A stretch of 13,060 bases of DNA from assembly GCA_003644265.1 (NCBI GenBank), contig QNBX01000130.1:1-13060 (forward strand), given 5' to 3'. Numbering within the stretch: the stretch's first letter is position 1; each line of letters opens with the position of its first letter. Positions 1 to 8,329 of this stretch are shown here, piece after piece. The translations under genes were made by a program, and so were the position numbers. The notes beneath the pieces are model-generated. The model saw nothing but the letters and a program-made list of their open reading frames with translations, had not been told where the DNA came from and searched no databases. This DNA comes from Planctomycetota bacterium. GTDB lineage: Bacteria; Planctomycetota; B15-G4.

Positions 1-6
1 CCCCCG

Positions 7-1431
7 ATGAGCCCTGCCCCGGCGGAGACGATCTCGCCGCGGGGTGCCCGGGCGCTGGTGCTGGGGCTGGGGCGCTTTGGCGGCGGGCTGGGCGTGGCTC
101 GCTGGCTGCTGGCCGAGGGTGCGCGCGTGTGCGTCACGGACCGCTTGCCTCGCGCGGACCTGGCCGCGGCGGCGGACGAGCTGGAGCGCGCCGGCGCCGA
201 GCTGGTGCTAGGCGGCCACGAGGGCCTCGACCCCGCGGACTTCGACCTGGTGGTGGTGAACCCGGCCGTGCCCCAGAGCGCGCCCCTGGTGCGGGCCGCG
301 CGCCAGGCCGGAACTCGCGTCACCAGCGAGATGTCGCTGCTGCTGGAGCGCTGGCCGGGGCCCGTGCTGGGCATCACCGGCAGCAACGGCAAGTCCACCA
401 CGGTGAGCCTGACCGAGGCCTTGCTGAAGGCGGCGGGGTGCCCCGTGCGGGCGGGCGGCAACCTGGGCGGCTCGCTGCTGCCCGAGCTTGCGGGCCTCGC
501 GCCGGGCACCGTAGCGGTGCTCGAACTGTCCTCGTTCATGCTGGAGGTCAGCGGGCCCCTGGGCCTGGGCCCCGACGTGGCTGTGATCACCAACATCACT
601 CCAAACCACCTTGACCGGCATGGCAACATGGCGTCATACCGCGAGGCCAAGGCCCAGGTGCTGGTGCGGGCCCGGGTGGCGGTGCTGCCGCCGGACGCCG
701 AACTGGGAGGCCCCTTGGACCTGCCCCCTGGTTGCGCGCCGCTGCGGTTCGGGCCGGCCGGCGCGGGCATCGACCTGGGCCTGGACGTCAGCGGCCATCT
801 GACCGACGCCGGCGGCTCCCGGCGGCTCTCGACCTCCGCCTTGGCGCTGCCCGGCCACAGCGCGCGCCTGGATCTGGCCGCGGCGCTGCTAGCGGCCGGC
901 GCCCTGATCGGAGACCCGGCCGCCATCGACGCCGCTCTGCCCCAGGCACTGGCCGCCTGGCGCCCTCTCCGGCACCGCTTCGAGCGGCTGGCTCGCCTGG
1001 ACGGCGTGACCTGGGTGGACGACTCGGCCTCCACCACGCCGGAGTCCACGGCCGCGTCCCTGGCGGCCGTCGAGGGACCCTGCCTGCTGATCGTGGGGGG
1101 GCGCGACAAGGGCCTCTCGCCCGAGCCTCTGCTGGCCGCTGCCGCCAAGCGCTGCCGGCTGGTGCTGGCGCTAGGGGAGCAGGGCCCGGACCTGGCGGCG
1201 GCGCTGGGGGAGCGAGGCGTGGAGGCCGAGGATGTGGGCACGCTCGAGCTCGCCGTCGGCCGCGCCGCGGCGCTCGCGGCGCCGGGGGACACCGTGCTGT
1301 TGTCCCCGGGCTATAGCAGCCACGATCAGTTCCCCCACTTCGAGGCGCGTGCGGAGGCCTTTCGGCGCCTGGTGCGGGTGCTCGCGGCAGACGGCTCGGC
1401 ACCACTGTCGCCGCCCGCGGCGGAGTGCTAG
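7..1431 (+). CDS. murD: UDP-N-acetylmuramoyl-L-alanine--D-glutamate ligase MurD
   Basis: Cytoplasmic Mur ligase that adds D-glutamate to UDP-MurNAc-L-Ala, using ATP, during peptidoglycan precursor synthesis. The 474-residue product has family-typical length and order: an N-terminal Rossmann-like domain (about 15-115), the central ATPase with P-loop GITGSNGKST (122-131), ELSSFMLE (173-180), the HLDRHGNMASYREAK stretch ending in the probable carbamylated lysine K215, and a C-terminal domain with HRFE (323-326), DDSASTTPEST (338-348), GGRDKG (364-369) and SPGYSSHDQF (433-442). Compared with the Escherichia coli motif DSKAT, the lysine is alanine here (A341). The ATG lies 6 bp from the window edge and the frame is open upstream, so a slightly earlier start cannot be excluded. 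The next gene is mcsA, so this murD is not followed by the ftsW/murG genes of a classical dcw cluster. Confidence 0.95.
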   Translation: MSPAPAETISPRGARALVLGLGRFGGGLGVARWLLAEGARVCVTDRLPRADLAAAADELERAGAELVLGGHEGLDPADFDLVVVNPAVPQSAPLVRAARQAGTRVTSEMSLLLERWPGPVLGITGSNGKSTTVSLTEALLKAAGCPVRAGGNLGGSLLPELAGLAPGTVAVLELSSFMLEVSGPLGLGPDVAVITNITPNHLDRHGNMASYREAKAQVLVRARVAVLPPDAELGGPLDLPPGCAPLRFGPAGAGIDLGLDVSGHLTDAGGSRRLSTSALALPGHSARLDLAAALLAAGALIGDPAAIDAALPQALAAWRPLRHRFERLARLDGVTWVDDSASTTPESTAASLAAVEGPCLLIVGGRDKGLSPEPLLAAAAKRCRLVLALGEQGPDLAAALGERGVEAEDVGTLELAVGRAAALAAPGDTVLLSPGYSSHDQFPHFEARAEAFRRLVRVLAADGSAPLSPPAAEC

Positions 1432-1449
1432 CCTCTGGGCTCAGAGTGC
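1423..1449. repeat. Direct repeat of GAGTGC at the murD end
   Basis: GAGTGC occurs at 1423-1428, running into the murD stop, and again at 1444-1449. The copies are 21 bp apart start to start, about two helical turns. The sequence resembles one half of a CIRCE element (GAGTGCTAA), but the copies are direct, not inverted. It could be a regulator site upstream of the mcsA-mcsB-clpC genes or coincidence. The first copy lies within coding sequence, which weakens the case. Confidence 0.2.
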
Positions 1450-1497
1450 ATGTTTCGCGGCAATATCGCCGTGCGCGTCCCGTCGAACGCGGGCGCC

Positions 1498-1502
1498 GGA
1501 GG
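1498..1502 (+). promoter_or_regulatory. Ribosome-binding site of mcsA
   Basis: GGAGG, 8 nt before the ATG at 1511. It decides the mcsA start: the reading frame is open much further upstream (to 1232), but that extension would overlap murD and has no family similarity. Confidence 0.75.
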
Positions 1503-1510
1503 CCCGGTCG

Positions 1511-2053
1511 ATGTCCAACCACTGCGTCCGCTGCGACAGCCCCGCCACCATCCACCTGACCAAGGTGGTGGACGGCCAGGCCACCGAGGTCCACTACTGC
1601 GAGGACTGCGCGCCGCCGCTGCTGGTGAGCCACAACCCGTCCAAGGAGCTGGGCAAGCTCATCAAGAGCTTCGAGCCCTTTGCGGCGGGCCTCATGCTGC
1701 GCCGCGGCGACCCGTCCCTGGCCTGCCCCAAGTGCGGCCTGACCTTTGCTGAGTTCAAGGACGGCGGGCGCTTCGGCTGTGCCCACGACTACGAGGCCTT
1801 CGGGTCCCAGGTGGACGCGCTGCTGAACTCCATCCACAAGGCCACGCGCTACACCGGCAAGGTCCCCGGGGGCACCCTGCAGGTGCGCAACGGCGTGCTG
1901 ATCGACGCGCTGGTCCAGGTCCGCGAGCGCCTGGCGGAGGCGGTGCAGCGCGAGGACTACGAGCAGGCCGCTCAGCTGCGAGACGAGCTCCGGCAGCTGG
2001 CAGACGACGGTCCCGGCGGCCCGCCCGCGGACGCCGAGCCGAGCCACTCATGA
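1511..2053 (+). CDS. mcsA: McsA-like zinc-finger / UVR-motif activator of the McsB arginine kinase
   Basis: In Bacillus, McsA binds and activates the arginine kinase McsB and helps couple it to ClpC. The 180-residue product matches the family in layout. CxxC pairs C5/C8 and C30/C33 form a first zinc site, with the family-typical HLTKVVDGQATEVHYC stretch between them. C72/C75 begin a second site ending in GRFGCAHDYEAF (87-97). A UVR motif lies at about 145-164 (AVQREDYEQAAQLRDELRQL). In Bacillus McsA the second site ends CSEC, whereas here it reads CAHD, so the fourth ligand would be H92 or D93. The start is set by GGAGG at 1498. The stop overlaps the mcsB start as ATGA, so the two proteins are probably translationally coupled. 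The Pro/Glu-rich tail (167-180) looks disordered. Confidence 0.88.
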   Translation: MSNHCVRCDSPATIHLTKVVDGQATEVHYCEDCAPPLLVSHNPSKELGKLIKSFEPFAAGLMLRRGDPSLACPKCGLTFAEFKDGGRFGCAHDYEAFGSQVDALLNSIHKATRYTGKVPGGTLQVRNGVLIDALVQVRERLAEAVQREDYEQAAQLRDELRQLADDGPGGPPADAEPSHS

Positions 2054-3189
2054 GCGCCCGGGGCCACCAGCACTCGCTCTTTCCGGCGGATGACGAGGGC
2101 GATGAGCGTTCGCAGATCGACCCTCCCGCGTTGTGGATCGCCAACCCGGGCCCCGAGCACGACGTGGCGGTCAGCTCGCGGGTCAGGCTGGCGCGCAACA
2201 TCGAGGACTTCCACTTCCGCTCACGCTATGTCGAGGGCGAGGGCGAGCGCCTGGAGGTCTACCTGCGCGACCGGTTGCTGTCGCTGGTGCCGGAGCTCGA
2301 GTACCACACGCTCAACGACCTCACGCCCTCCGAACGCGAGGTGTTCTTCGAACGCCACCTGGTGAGCCGCGAGCACGTCAAGGCCGAGGAGCGGCGCGGC
2401 GTGGCGTTCTCCCGGGACGGGCGCACCAGCATCATGGTCAACGAGGAGGACCACCTGCGCCTGGCGGTGTTTGCGCCGGGGCTCGACGTGGACGCCCTCG
2501 CCCAGCGCGCTGACGCCCTCGACGAGCGCCTGGCGGCGTCGCTGCGCTACAGCTTCTCGCCCAAGCACGGGTTCCTGACCAGCTGCCCGACCAACACGGG
2601 CACGGGCCTGCGGGTCTCGGTCATGCTGCACCTGCCGGCGCTCTCGTTCCGCAGCTCGGGCAAGCAGCGCCGCCGCAGCCGCAGCCGGGACATCGTGCGC
2701 GTGCACAACGCCGCCCGCGATCTCGATCTGACGGTGCGAGGGCTGCACGGCGAATCCAGCCGCGCCGACGGCGATTTCTACCAGATCAGCAACCAGGTCA
2801 CCCTGGGCCGGCCGGTGCAGGAGATCGTCGACGCGGTCAACGCGCTGGCGCGCAAGGTGGTGATCTGGGAGCGCAGCAGCCGCGAGATCCACCACCAGGA
2901 GAGCTGCTCGGCCATCGAGGACCACGTCTGGCGCGCCTGGGGGCTGCTGACCCACGTGCGGCGCCTGTCCTCCGGCGAAGCCCTGGGTCACCTTTCAGCC
3001 GTGCGTCTGGGCGTGTGCTTGGGCATCATCGACCTGACGGACCTGGCCACCATTCAGCGCTTGCAGGTGCTCATGCGGCCCGGCCATCTTCAATGGGGCC
3101 TGGCTCACAGCCTTGACGCGTCGCAGCGCGACGAAGTGCGTGCGCGGCTTGTCCGGGCTACTCTTGGCAAGTCCGTTAGCAGCTCCTGA
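2050..3189 (+). CDS. mcsB: Protein arginine kinase McsB (ATP:guanido phosphotransferase family)
   Basis: Phosphorylates arginine side chains of proteins; in Bacillus this tags them for ClpC-ClpP. The 379-residue product shows the guanido-kinase signature in order: SSRVRLARN (42-50), NEEDH (131-135, first catalytic acid), SCPTNTGTGLRVS (178-190, with active-site-type C179), the flexible loop GLHGESSRADGD (231-242, in which E235 aligns with arginine-kinase E314) and QISNQVTLG (245-253). A C-terminal RDEVRA (360-365) fits the RDxxRA phosphoarginine-binding motif described for Geobacillus McsB, at a similar distance from the end. Two oddities stand out: an extra Arg/Ser-rich segment at about 200-214, and R238 where Bacillus McsB has a glutamate (GEGTEA becomes GESSRA). 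The ATG overlaps the mcsA stop by 4 nt. clpC follows after 60 bp. Confidence in the family is high; the substrates are unknown. Confidence 0.93.
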   Translation: MSARGHQHSLFPADDEGDERSQIDPPALWIANPGPEHDVAVSSRVRLARNIEDFHFRSRYVEGEGERLEVYLRDRLLSLVPELEYHTLNDLTPSEREVFFERHLVSREHVKAEERRGVAFSRDGRTSIMVNEEDHLRLAVFAPGLDVDALAQRADALDERLAASLRYSFSPKHGFLTSCPTNTGTGLRVSVMLHLPALSFRSSGKQRRRSRSRDIVRVHNAARDLDLTVRGLHGESSRADGDFYQISNQVTLGRPVQEIVDAVNALARKVVIWERSSREIHHQESCSAIEDHVWRAWGLLTHVRRLSSGEALGHLSAVRLGVCLGIIDLTDLATIQRLQVLMRPGHLQWGLAHSLDASQRDEVRARLVRATLGKSVSSS

Positions 3190-3206
3190 CGTTCCCTCCG
3201 ATTCCA

Positions 3207-3231
3207 CCGCGTCCGGCTTCCCACGACGCGG
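3207..3231 (+). promoter_or_regulatory. Inverted repeat upstream of clpC
   Basis: CCGCGTC (3207-3213) and GACGCGG (3225-3231) form a perfect 7-bp inverted repeat with an 11-nt spacer, in the 60-bp gap between mcsB and clpC and ending 18 nt before the clpC ATG. No T-tract follows, so it is not a standard terminator. It may be an RNA hairpin tuning clpC relative to mcsAB, or a repressor operator. It does not match CtsR heptads or CIRCE. Confidence 0.4.
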
Positions 3232-3239
3232 CAAGACAG

Positions 3240-3243
3240 AAGG
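3240..3243 (+). promoter_or_regulatory. Ribosome-binding site of clpC
   Basis: AAGG, 6 nt before the ATG at 3250. It is modest, but it supports this start, which also matches the conserved N-terminus MFDRFTDRARKV of ClpC proteins. Confidence 0.5.
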
Positions 3244-3249
3244 CTCACC

Positions 3250-5849
<2,600 letters not shown>

Positions 5850-5853
<4 letters not shown>

Positions 5854-6956
5854 TCGCTCGGCGCCGCGGGTGGGCTCCGCTGCGGGCGGCGGCTGCTGCT
5901 GCGGCGGCGGCGTGGGCGTGGGCGTGGGCGCCTGGCTTGGCGCTCGCATCGGCGTCGCTCTGCGTGGGCGTCTCCGTCGCGGCTCAGGACCTGGTTGACG
6001 GCGCGGCGGGTGCGATCTCGAGCCCAGCCGTCTCCGACGCGGCGACGCAGCAGGACGCCGAGCCGGGTGCTGCCATCGCGGCCCCCTCGCCCGCGCTCGA
6101 CGACGGCCTGCCCGATCCGTCCCGCTGGTTGCTCGACACCGATGAGCGGCACACCGCCTGGCTCAACCGCCCGCTGATCGACCCCGCCGACCTGGCCGCG
6201 CGCCCGGGCGCGTACGCCGACGTGCTGGCCAGCCACGGCATCCTGCTCGACCTGGAGAGCCCGCTGCTGGCCCTGCGCGGCGCCGCGCTGCACGACGGCG
6301 CCAGCATCGGTTATCCGGTGGAGTACCTGGTGGTGAACAGCCGCGGGCGCACCTACGAGGCCGCCGTGATCGTGCGCGCCATGCCGTCGGTGGTGGACGC
6401 GTGCCTGTCGGCCATGGGCTTGGTGGCCGGCTCGCCCACGACGTTCAGCGAGCGCGATCCGCCGCCCAGCGAAGAGCAGCTGGAGGCCGGCGTGTCCGCC
6501 TGGAGTATGACCAGCGTGAGCGGACCGCTGCTCTCGATCGATGTGCAGTGGACCGACGCGGACGGCAAGCCGCAGACCTCCAGCCTGGAGTCCATGCTGC
6601 TGCAGCTGCCCGCCGATGGCGGGGCGCCGCAGCCGCTGGACGAGCTGGGCTGGGTCTACTGCGGCAGCGGTTTCGGGCGCTACCGCCAGGGCCGCGACAT
6701 GGTGCGTTGGCACCGCGGCGACGTGGAGGGCGATCTGGTCGCCATCTACCTGGACGGTCGCCAGGCGTGTCTGCTGGAGCGCAACTCGCTCGACGGCATC
6801 GACGGCAGCCTCTACACACTCAACCCAGACGCCGTGCCCGGCTCCCAGACGCCGGTGACGCTCATGCTTCGGCCCCGCGTCGGAGAGCGCGTCGAGGCCC
6901 GCGAGATCTCCCTCGACCGCACACCGGACGCCGCGGGCGACCCCGCGGGAGGCTGA
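5850..6956 (+). CDS. Probable exported YdjY-like protein, translationally coupled to clpC
   Basis: Function unknown. The 368-residue product starts with Arg-rich residues, a low-complexity Ala/Trp hydrophobic stretch (about 12-45) and a possible signal-peptidase site near VAA-Q (43-46), so it is probably exported. An Ala/Pro-rich spacer (about 50-88) follows. The folded part (about 130-345) resembles planctomycetal YdjY-domain proteins as I remember them: a duplicated beta-rich opening, EAAVIVRAMPSVVDACLSAMGL (170-191) where those proteins have a 'haLLalG' motif, LGWVYCGSGF (266-275) matching 'WVFaGSGF', DLVAIYLDG (295-303) where they read 'GDlIcvsNFp', and TPVTLMLRPR (334-343) close to 'GTPVTLvlrP'. 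This is recall by eye, not a search. The start is GTG, whose GTGA overlaps the clpC stop; no strong ribosome-binding site is seen, so coupling is likely. Why an exported protein follows clpC is unclear. Confidence 0.8.
5899..5930 (+). repeat. Short tandem repeat in the signal peptide region
   Basis: GCG triplets followed by three GCGTGG-type units encode an Ala run and then alternating Trp-Ala (about residues 17-27) in the hydrophobic core of the predicted signal peptide. It could slip during replication. The hexamer units keep the frame; single-base slips would not. Confidence 0.6.
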
Positions 6957-7085
6957 CCGCCGCCGGCCGCGGATGACGGGGAGGGGGCTGCTCTCGCCGC
7001 CCGCGCTGTGCCCCACCGGGCGCTGGCCGCCCCCGGCCCCTGCGTTTGCCCCCGCCGGCCCGGCCTGCGACACTGCCGCGCTCAC
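6957..7085. other. Intergenic gap before the FKBP gene
   Basis: 129 bp of very GC-rich DNA. I see no T-tract terminator and no strong promoter. The best promoter-like match is TTGCCC (7046-7051), 17 bp, then GACACT (7069-7074), which has a poor -10. Part of the stretch is open in the FKBP frame (from a GTG at 7008), but its translation has no family similarity. Confidence 0.5.
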
Positions 7086-7499
7086 ATGTTTGCCAAGCTC
7101 CTCTCTCTCCTCACCGGTCGCCGATCCATGAGCGTTCCCAGCTTCTCCATGCCCGCCGACGATGCCCTCACCACCACCGCCAGCGGCCTGAAGTACGAGA
7201 TGGTCAGTGACGGTGAGGGCGGCAACCCCTCCGCCAGCGACAAGGTCACCGTGCACTACGCCGGCTGGAACCTGGACGGCGCGCTGTTCGACAGCAGCTA
7301 TGGCCGCGGCCAGCCCGCGACCTTCCCGCTCGGCGGCGTCATCGCCGGTTGGACCGAGGGCGTGCAGCTCATGAAGCCGGGCGCGGTGTTCAGGTTCGTG
7401 ATCCCGTCTGACCTGGCCTACGGACCCCACGGCGCGCCCCCGGCCATCGCCCCCAACGCCACGCTGCTGTTTCAGGTGGAGCTGCTGTCTGTCAGCTGA
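7086..7499 (+). CDS. FKBP-type peptidyl-prolyl cis-trans isomerase
   Basis: Catalyses cis-trans isomerisation of prolyl peptide bonds during protein folding. From the ATG at 7086 the product has 137 residues, essentially one FKBP domain (about 33-136). Nearly all FKBP12 pocket residues are recognisable: Y58 in VHYAG, F68-D69 in LFDSS, F80 in FPLG, V85-I86 and W89 in GVIAGW, Y112 in LAYG and F129 in LLFQVELL. The GRGQPATFPL and SDLAYGPHGAPP stretches are typical of bacterial Mip/FkpA-type isomerases, but there is no dimerisation domain and no convincing signal peptide, so it is probably cytoplasmic. No candidate start has a good ribosome-binding site. Alternatives are the ATG at 7128 (MSVPSFSMP...) and at 7149; the GTG at 7008 is unlikely. 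The domain assignment does not depend on the start. Confidence 0.9.
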   Translation: MFAKLLSLLTGRRSMSVPSFSMPADDALTTTASGLKYEMVSDGEGGNPSASDKVTVHYAGWNLDGALFDSSYGRGQPATFPLGGVIAGWTEGVQLMKPGAVFRFVIPSDLAYGPHGAPPAIAPNATLLFQVELLSVS

Positions 7500-7531
7500 A
7501 CGAGGACAGCGGCGCCTCGGCAGCACACGTC

Positions 7532-7581
7532 GCTGCAGCGCGCAAGCGCGGCGTCGGATGGGAGCGGGGAGCTGCAGCGCG
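7532..7581. repeat. 11-bp direct repeat upstream of the esterase gene
   Basis: GCTGCAGCGCG occurs at 7532-7542 and 7571-7581, 39 bp apart, in the 123-bp gap between the FKBP and esterase genes. The first copy lies inside a perfect palindrome CGCTGCAGCG (7531-7540). The pair could be operator sites for the esterase-corA unit; base composition makes chance repeats more likely here than in balanced DNA. Confidence 0.4.
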
Positions 7582-7610
7582 GAGAGACAGCGCCGCGTGG
7601 CATCAACACC

Positions 7611-7614
7611 GGAG
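7611..7614 (+). promoter_or_regulatory. Ribosome-binding site of the esterase gene
   Basis: GGAG, 8 nt before the GTG at 7623. This supports that GTG as start; no ATG lies in frame nearby, and another GTG at 7621 is in a different frame. Confidence 0.6.
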
Positions 7615-7622
7615 ATCTGCGT

Positions 7623-8327
7623 GTGAACGCCGAGGCCGACGAGCTGCTGCCGTGCGTTGAGCTCGGCGCCACACAGGACGCCCTGGCCAGCGTGGTCTGG
7701 TTGCACGGGCTGGGCGCCGACGGTCACGACTTCGTGCCCATCGTGCCGCATCTCGGCGTGCCGGAGAGCTGGCGCGTGCGCTTCGTGTTTCCCCACGCGC
7801 CGTCCATGCCGGTGTCCCTCAACGCCGGCATGGTCATGCCGGCTTGGTACGACATCGCCGAGGCGAACCTCGACCGTCGCCACGACGAGGCGGGCATCGC
7901 CGCGTCGCATGGGCGCATCGAGTCCCTGCTGGCGCGCGAGGTCTCACGCGGCGTGCCGCCCGAGCGCATCGTACTGGCGGGCTTCAGCCAGGGCGGCGCC
8001 ATGGCGCTGCACGTCGGCCTGCGTCACGCCGAGCGCCTGGCGGGCATCGTGGCCCTCTCCTGCTACATGCTGCGCGGCGAGTCCCTGCAGGCCGAAGCGG
8101 CGCCGGCCAACGCTGCCACGCCGGTGTTCATGGGGCACGGGAGCCGGGACCCCATGGTGCCCATGTCGCGCGGCGAGGCGGCGCGCGATCAGCTGCTGGC
8201 GGCGGGCCGACCCGTGCAGTGGCACGCGTACCCCATGCAGCACGAGGTCTGCGCCGAGCAGATCGCGGATCTGGCCGCGTGGCTGGCACCCCGGCTGGGC
8301 CCCAGCGCCGGGCTTCGCGGAGGGTGA
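7623..8327 (+). CDS. Alpha/beta-hydrolase, phospholipase/carboxylesterase family
   Basis: A serine esterase, probably cytoplasmic, of the YpfH / carboxylesterase II type, which hydrolyses short acyl esters in family members studied. The 234-residue product is complete and of normal family length. WLHGLGADGHDF (26-37) carries the oxyanion-hole loop, FPHAP (56-60) and MPAWYDI (72-78) are family hallmarks, the nucleophile is S122 in GFSQGGAM (120-127), the acid is D176 in GHGSRDPMVP (171-180), and the base is H207 in YPMQHEVC (203-210). The triad is therefore intact. Start is GTG with GGAG 8 nt upstream. The stop is 2 bp before corA, whose ribosome-binding site lies in the end of this gene, so the two are likely cotranscribed. 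The natural substrate cannot be read from sequence. Confidence 0.92.
   Translation: MNAEADELLPCVELGATQDALASVVWLHGLGADGHDFVPIVPHLGVPESWRVRFVFPHAPSMPVSLNAGMVMPAWYDIAEANLDRRHDEAGIAASHGRIESLLAREVSRGVPPERIVLAGFSQGGAMALHVGLRHAERLAGIVALSCYMLRGESLQAEAAPANAATPVFMGHGSRDPMVPMSRGEAARDQLLAAGRPVQWHAYPMQHEVCAEQIADLAAWLAPRLGPSAGLRGG
8319..8324 (+). promoter_or_regulatory. Ribosome-binding site of corA
   Basis: GGAGGG, 5 nt before the ATG at 8330, inside the last codons of the esterase gene. It decides the corA start; the same frame is open back to 7844, but only as a shadow of the esterase gene. Confidence 0.75.
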
Positions 8328-8329
8328 GC

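Noticed and set aside
1433..1446. CTCTG/CAGAG hairpin after murD
   Set aside because: The stem is only 5 bp and no T-tract follows; such stems are frequent by chance, so it is not called a terminator.
1232..1510. Upstream extension of the mcsA frame over the end of murD
   Set aside because: The translation has no McsA similarity; the clear ribosome-binding site and the CxxC N-terminus place the start at 1511.
1432..1510. CtsR or CIRCE operator expected before mcsA
   Set aside because: No GGTCAAA-type direct heptads and no TTAGCACTC-N9-GAGTGCTAA inverted repeat are present; only partial direct half sites were found.
7046..7074. Promoter-like TTGCCC-17-GACACT that would give a nearly leaderless FKBP mRNA
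   Set aside because: The -10 hexamer lacks the first T and matches only 3 of 6 positions; it is too weak to list.
7008..7085. Longer FKBP starting at GTG 7008
   Set aside because: The added residues are Pro/Arg/Cys-rich and resemble neither a signal peptide nor a known FKBP extension; there is no ribosome-binding site.
7844..8329. Upstream extension of the corA frame through the esterase gene
   Set aside because: The esterase is convincing in its own frame, and GGAGGG sits just before the ATG at 8330.
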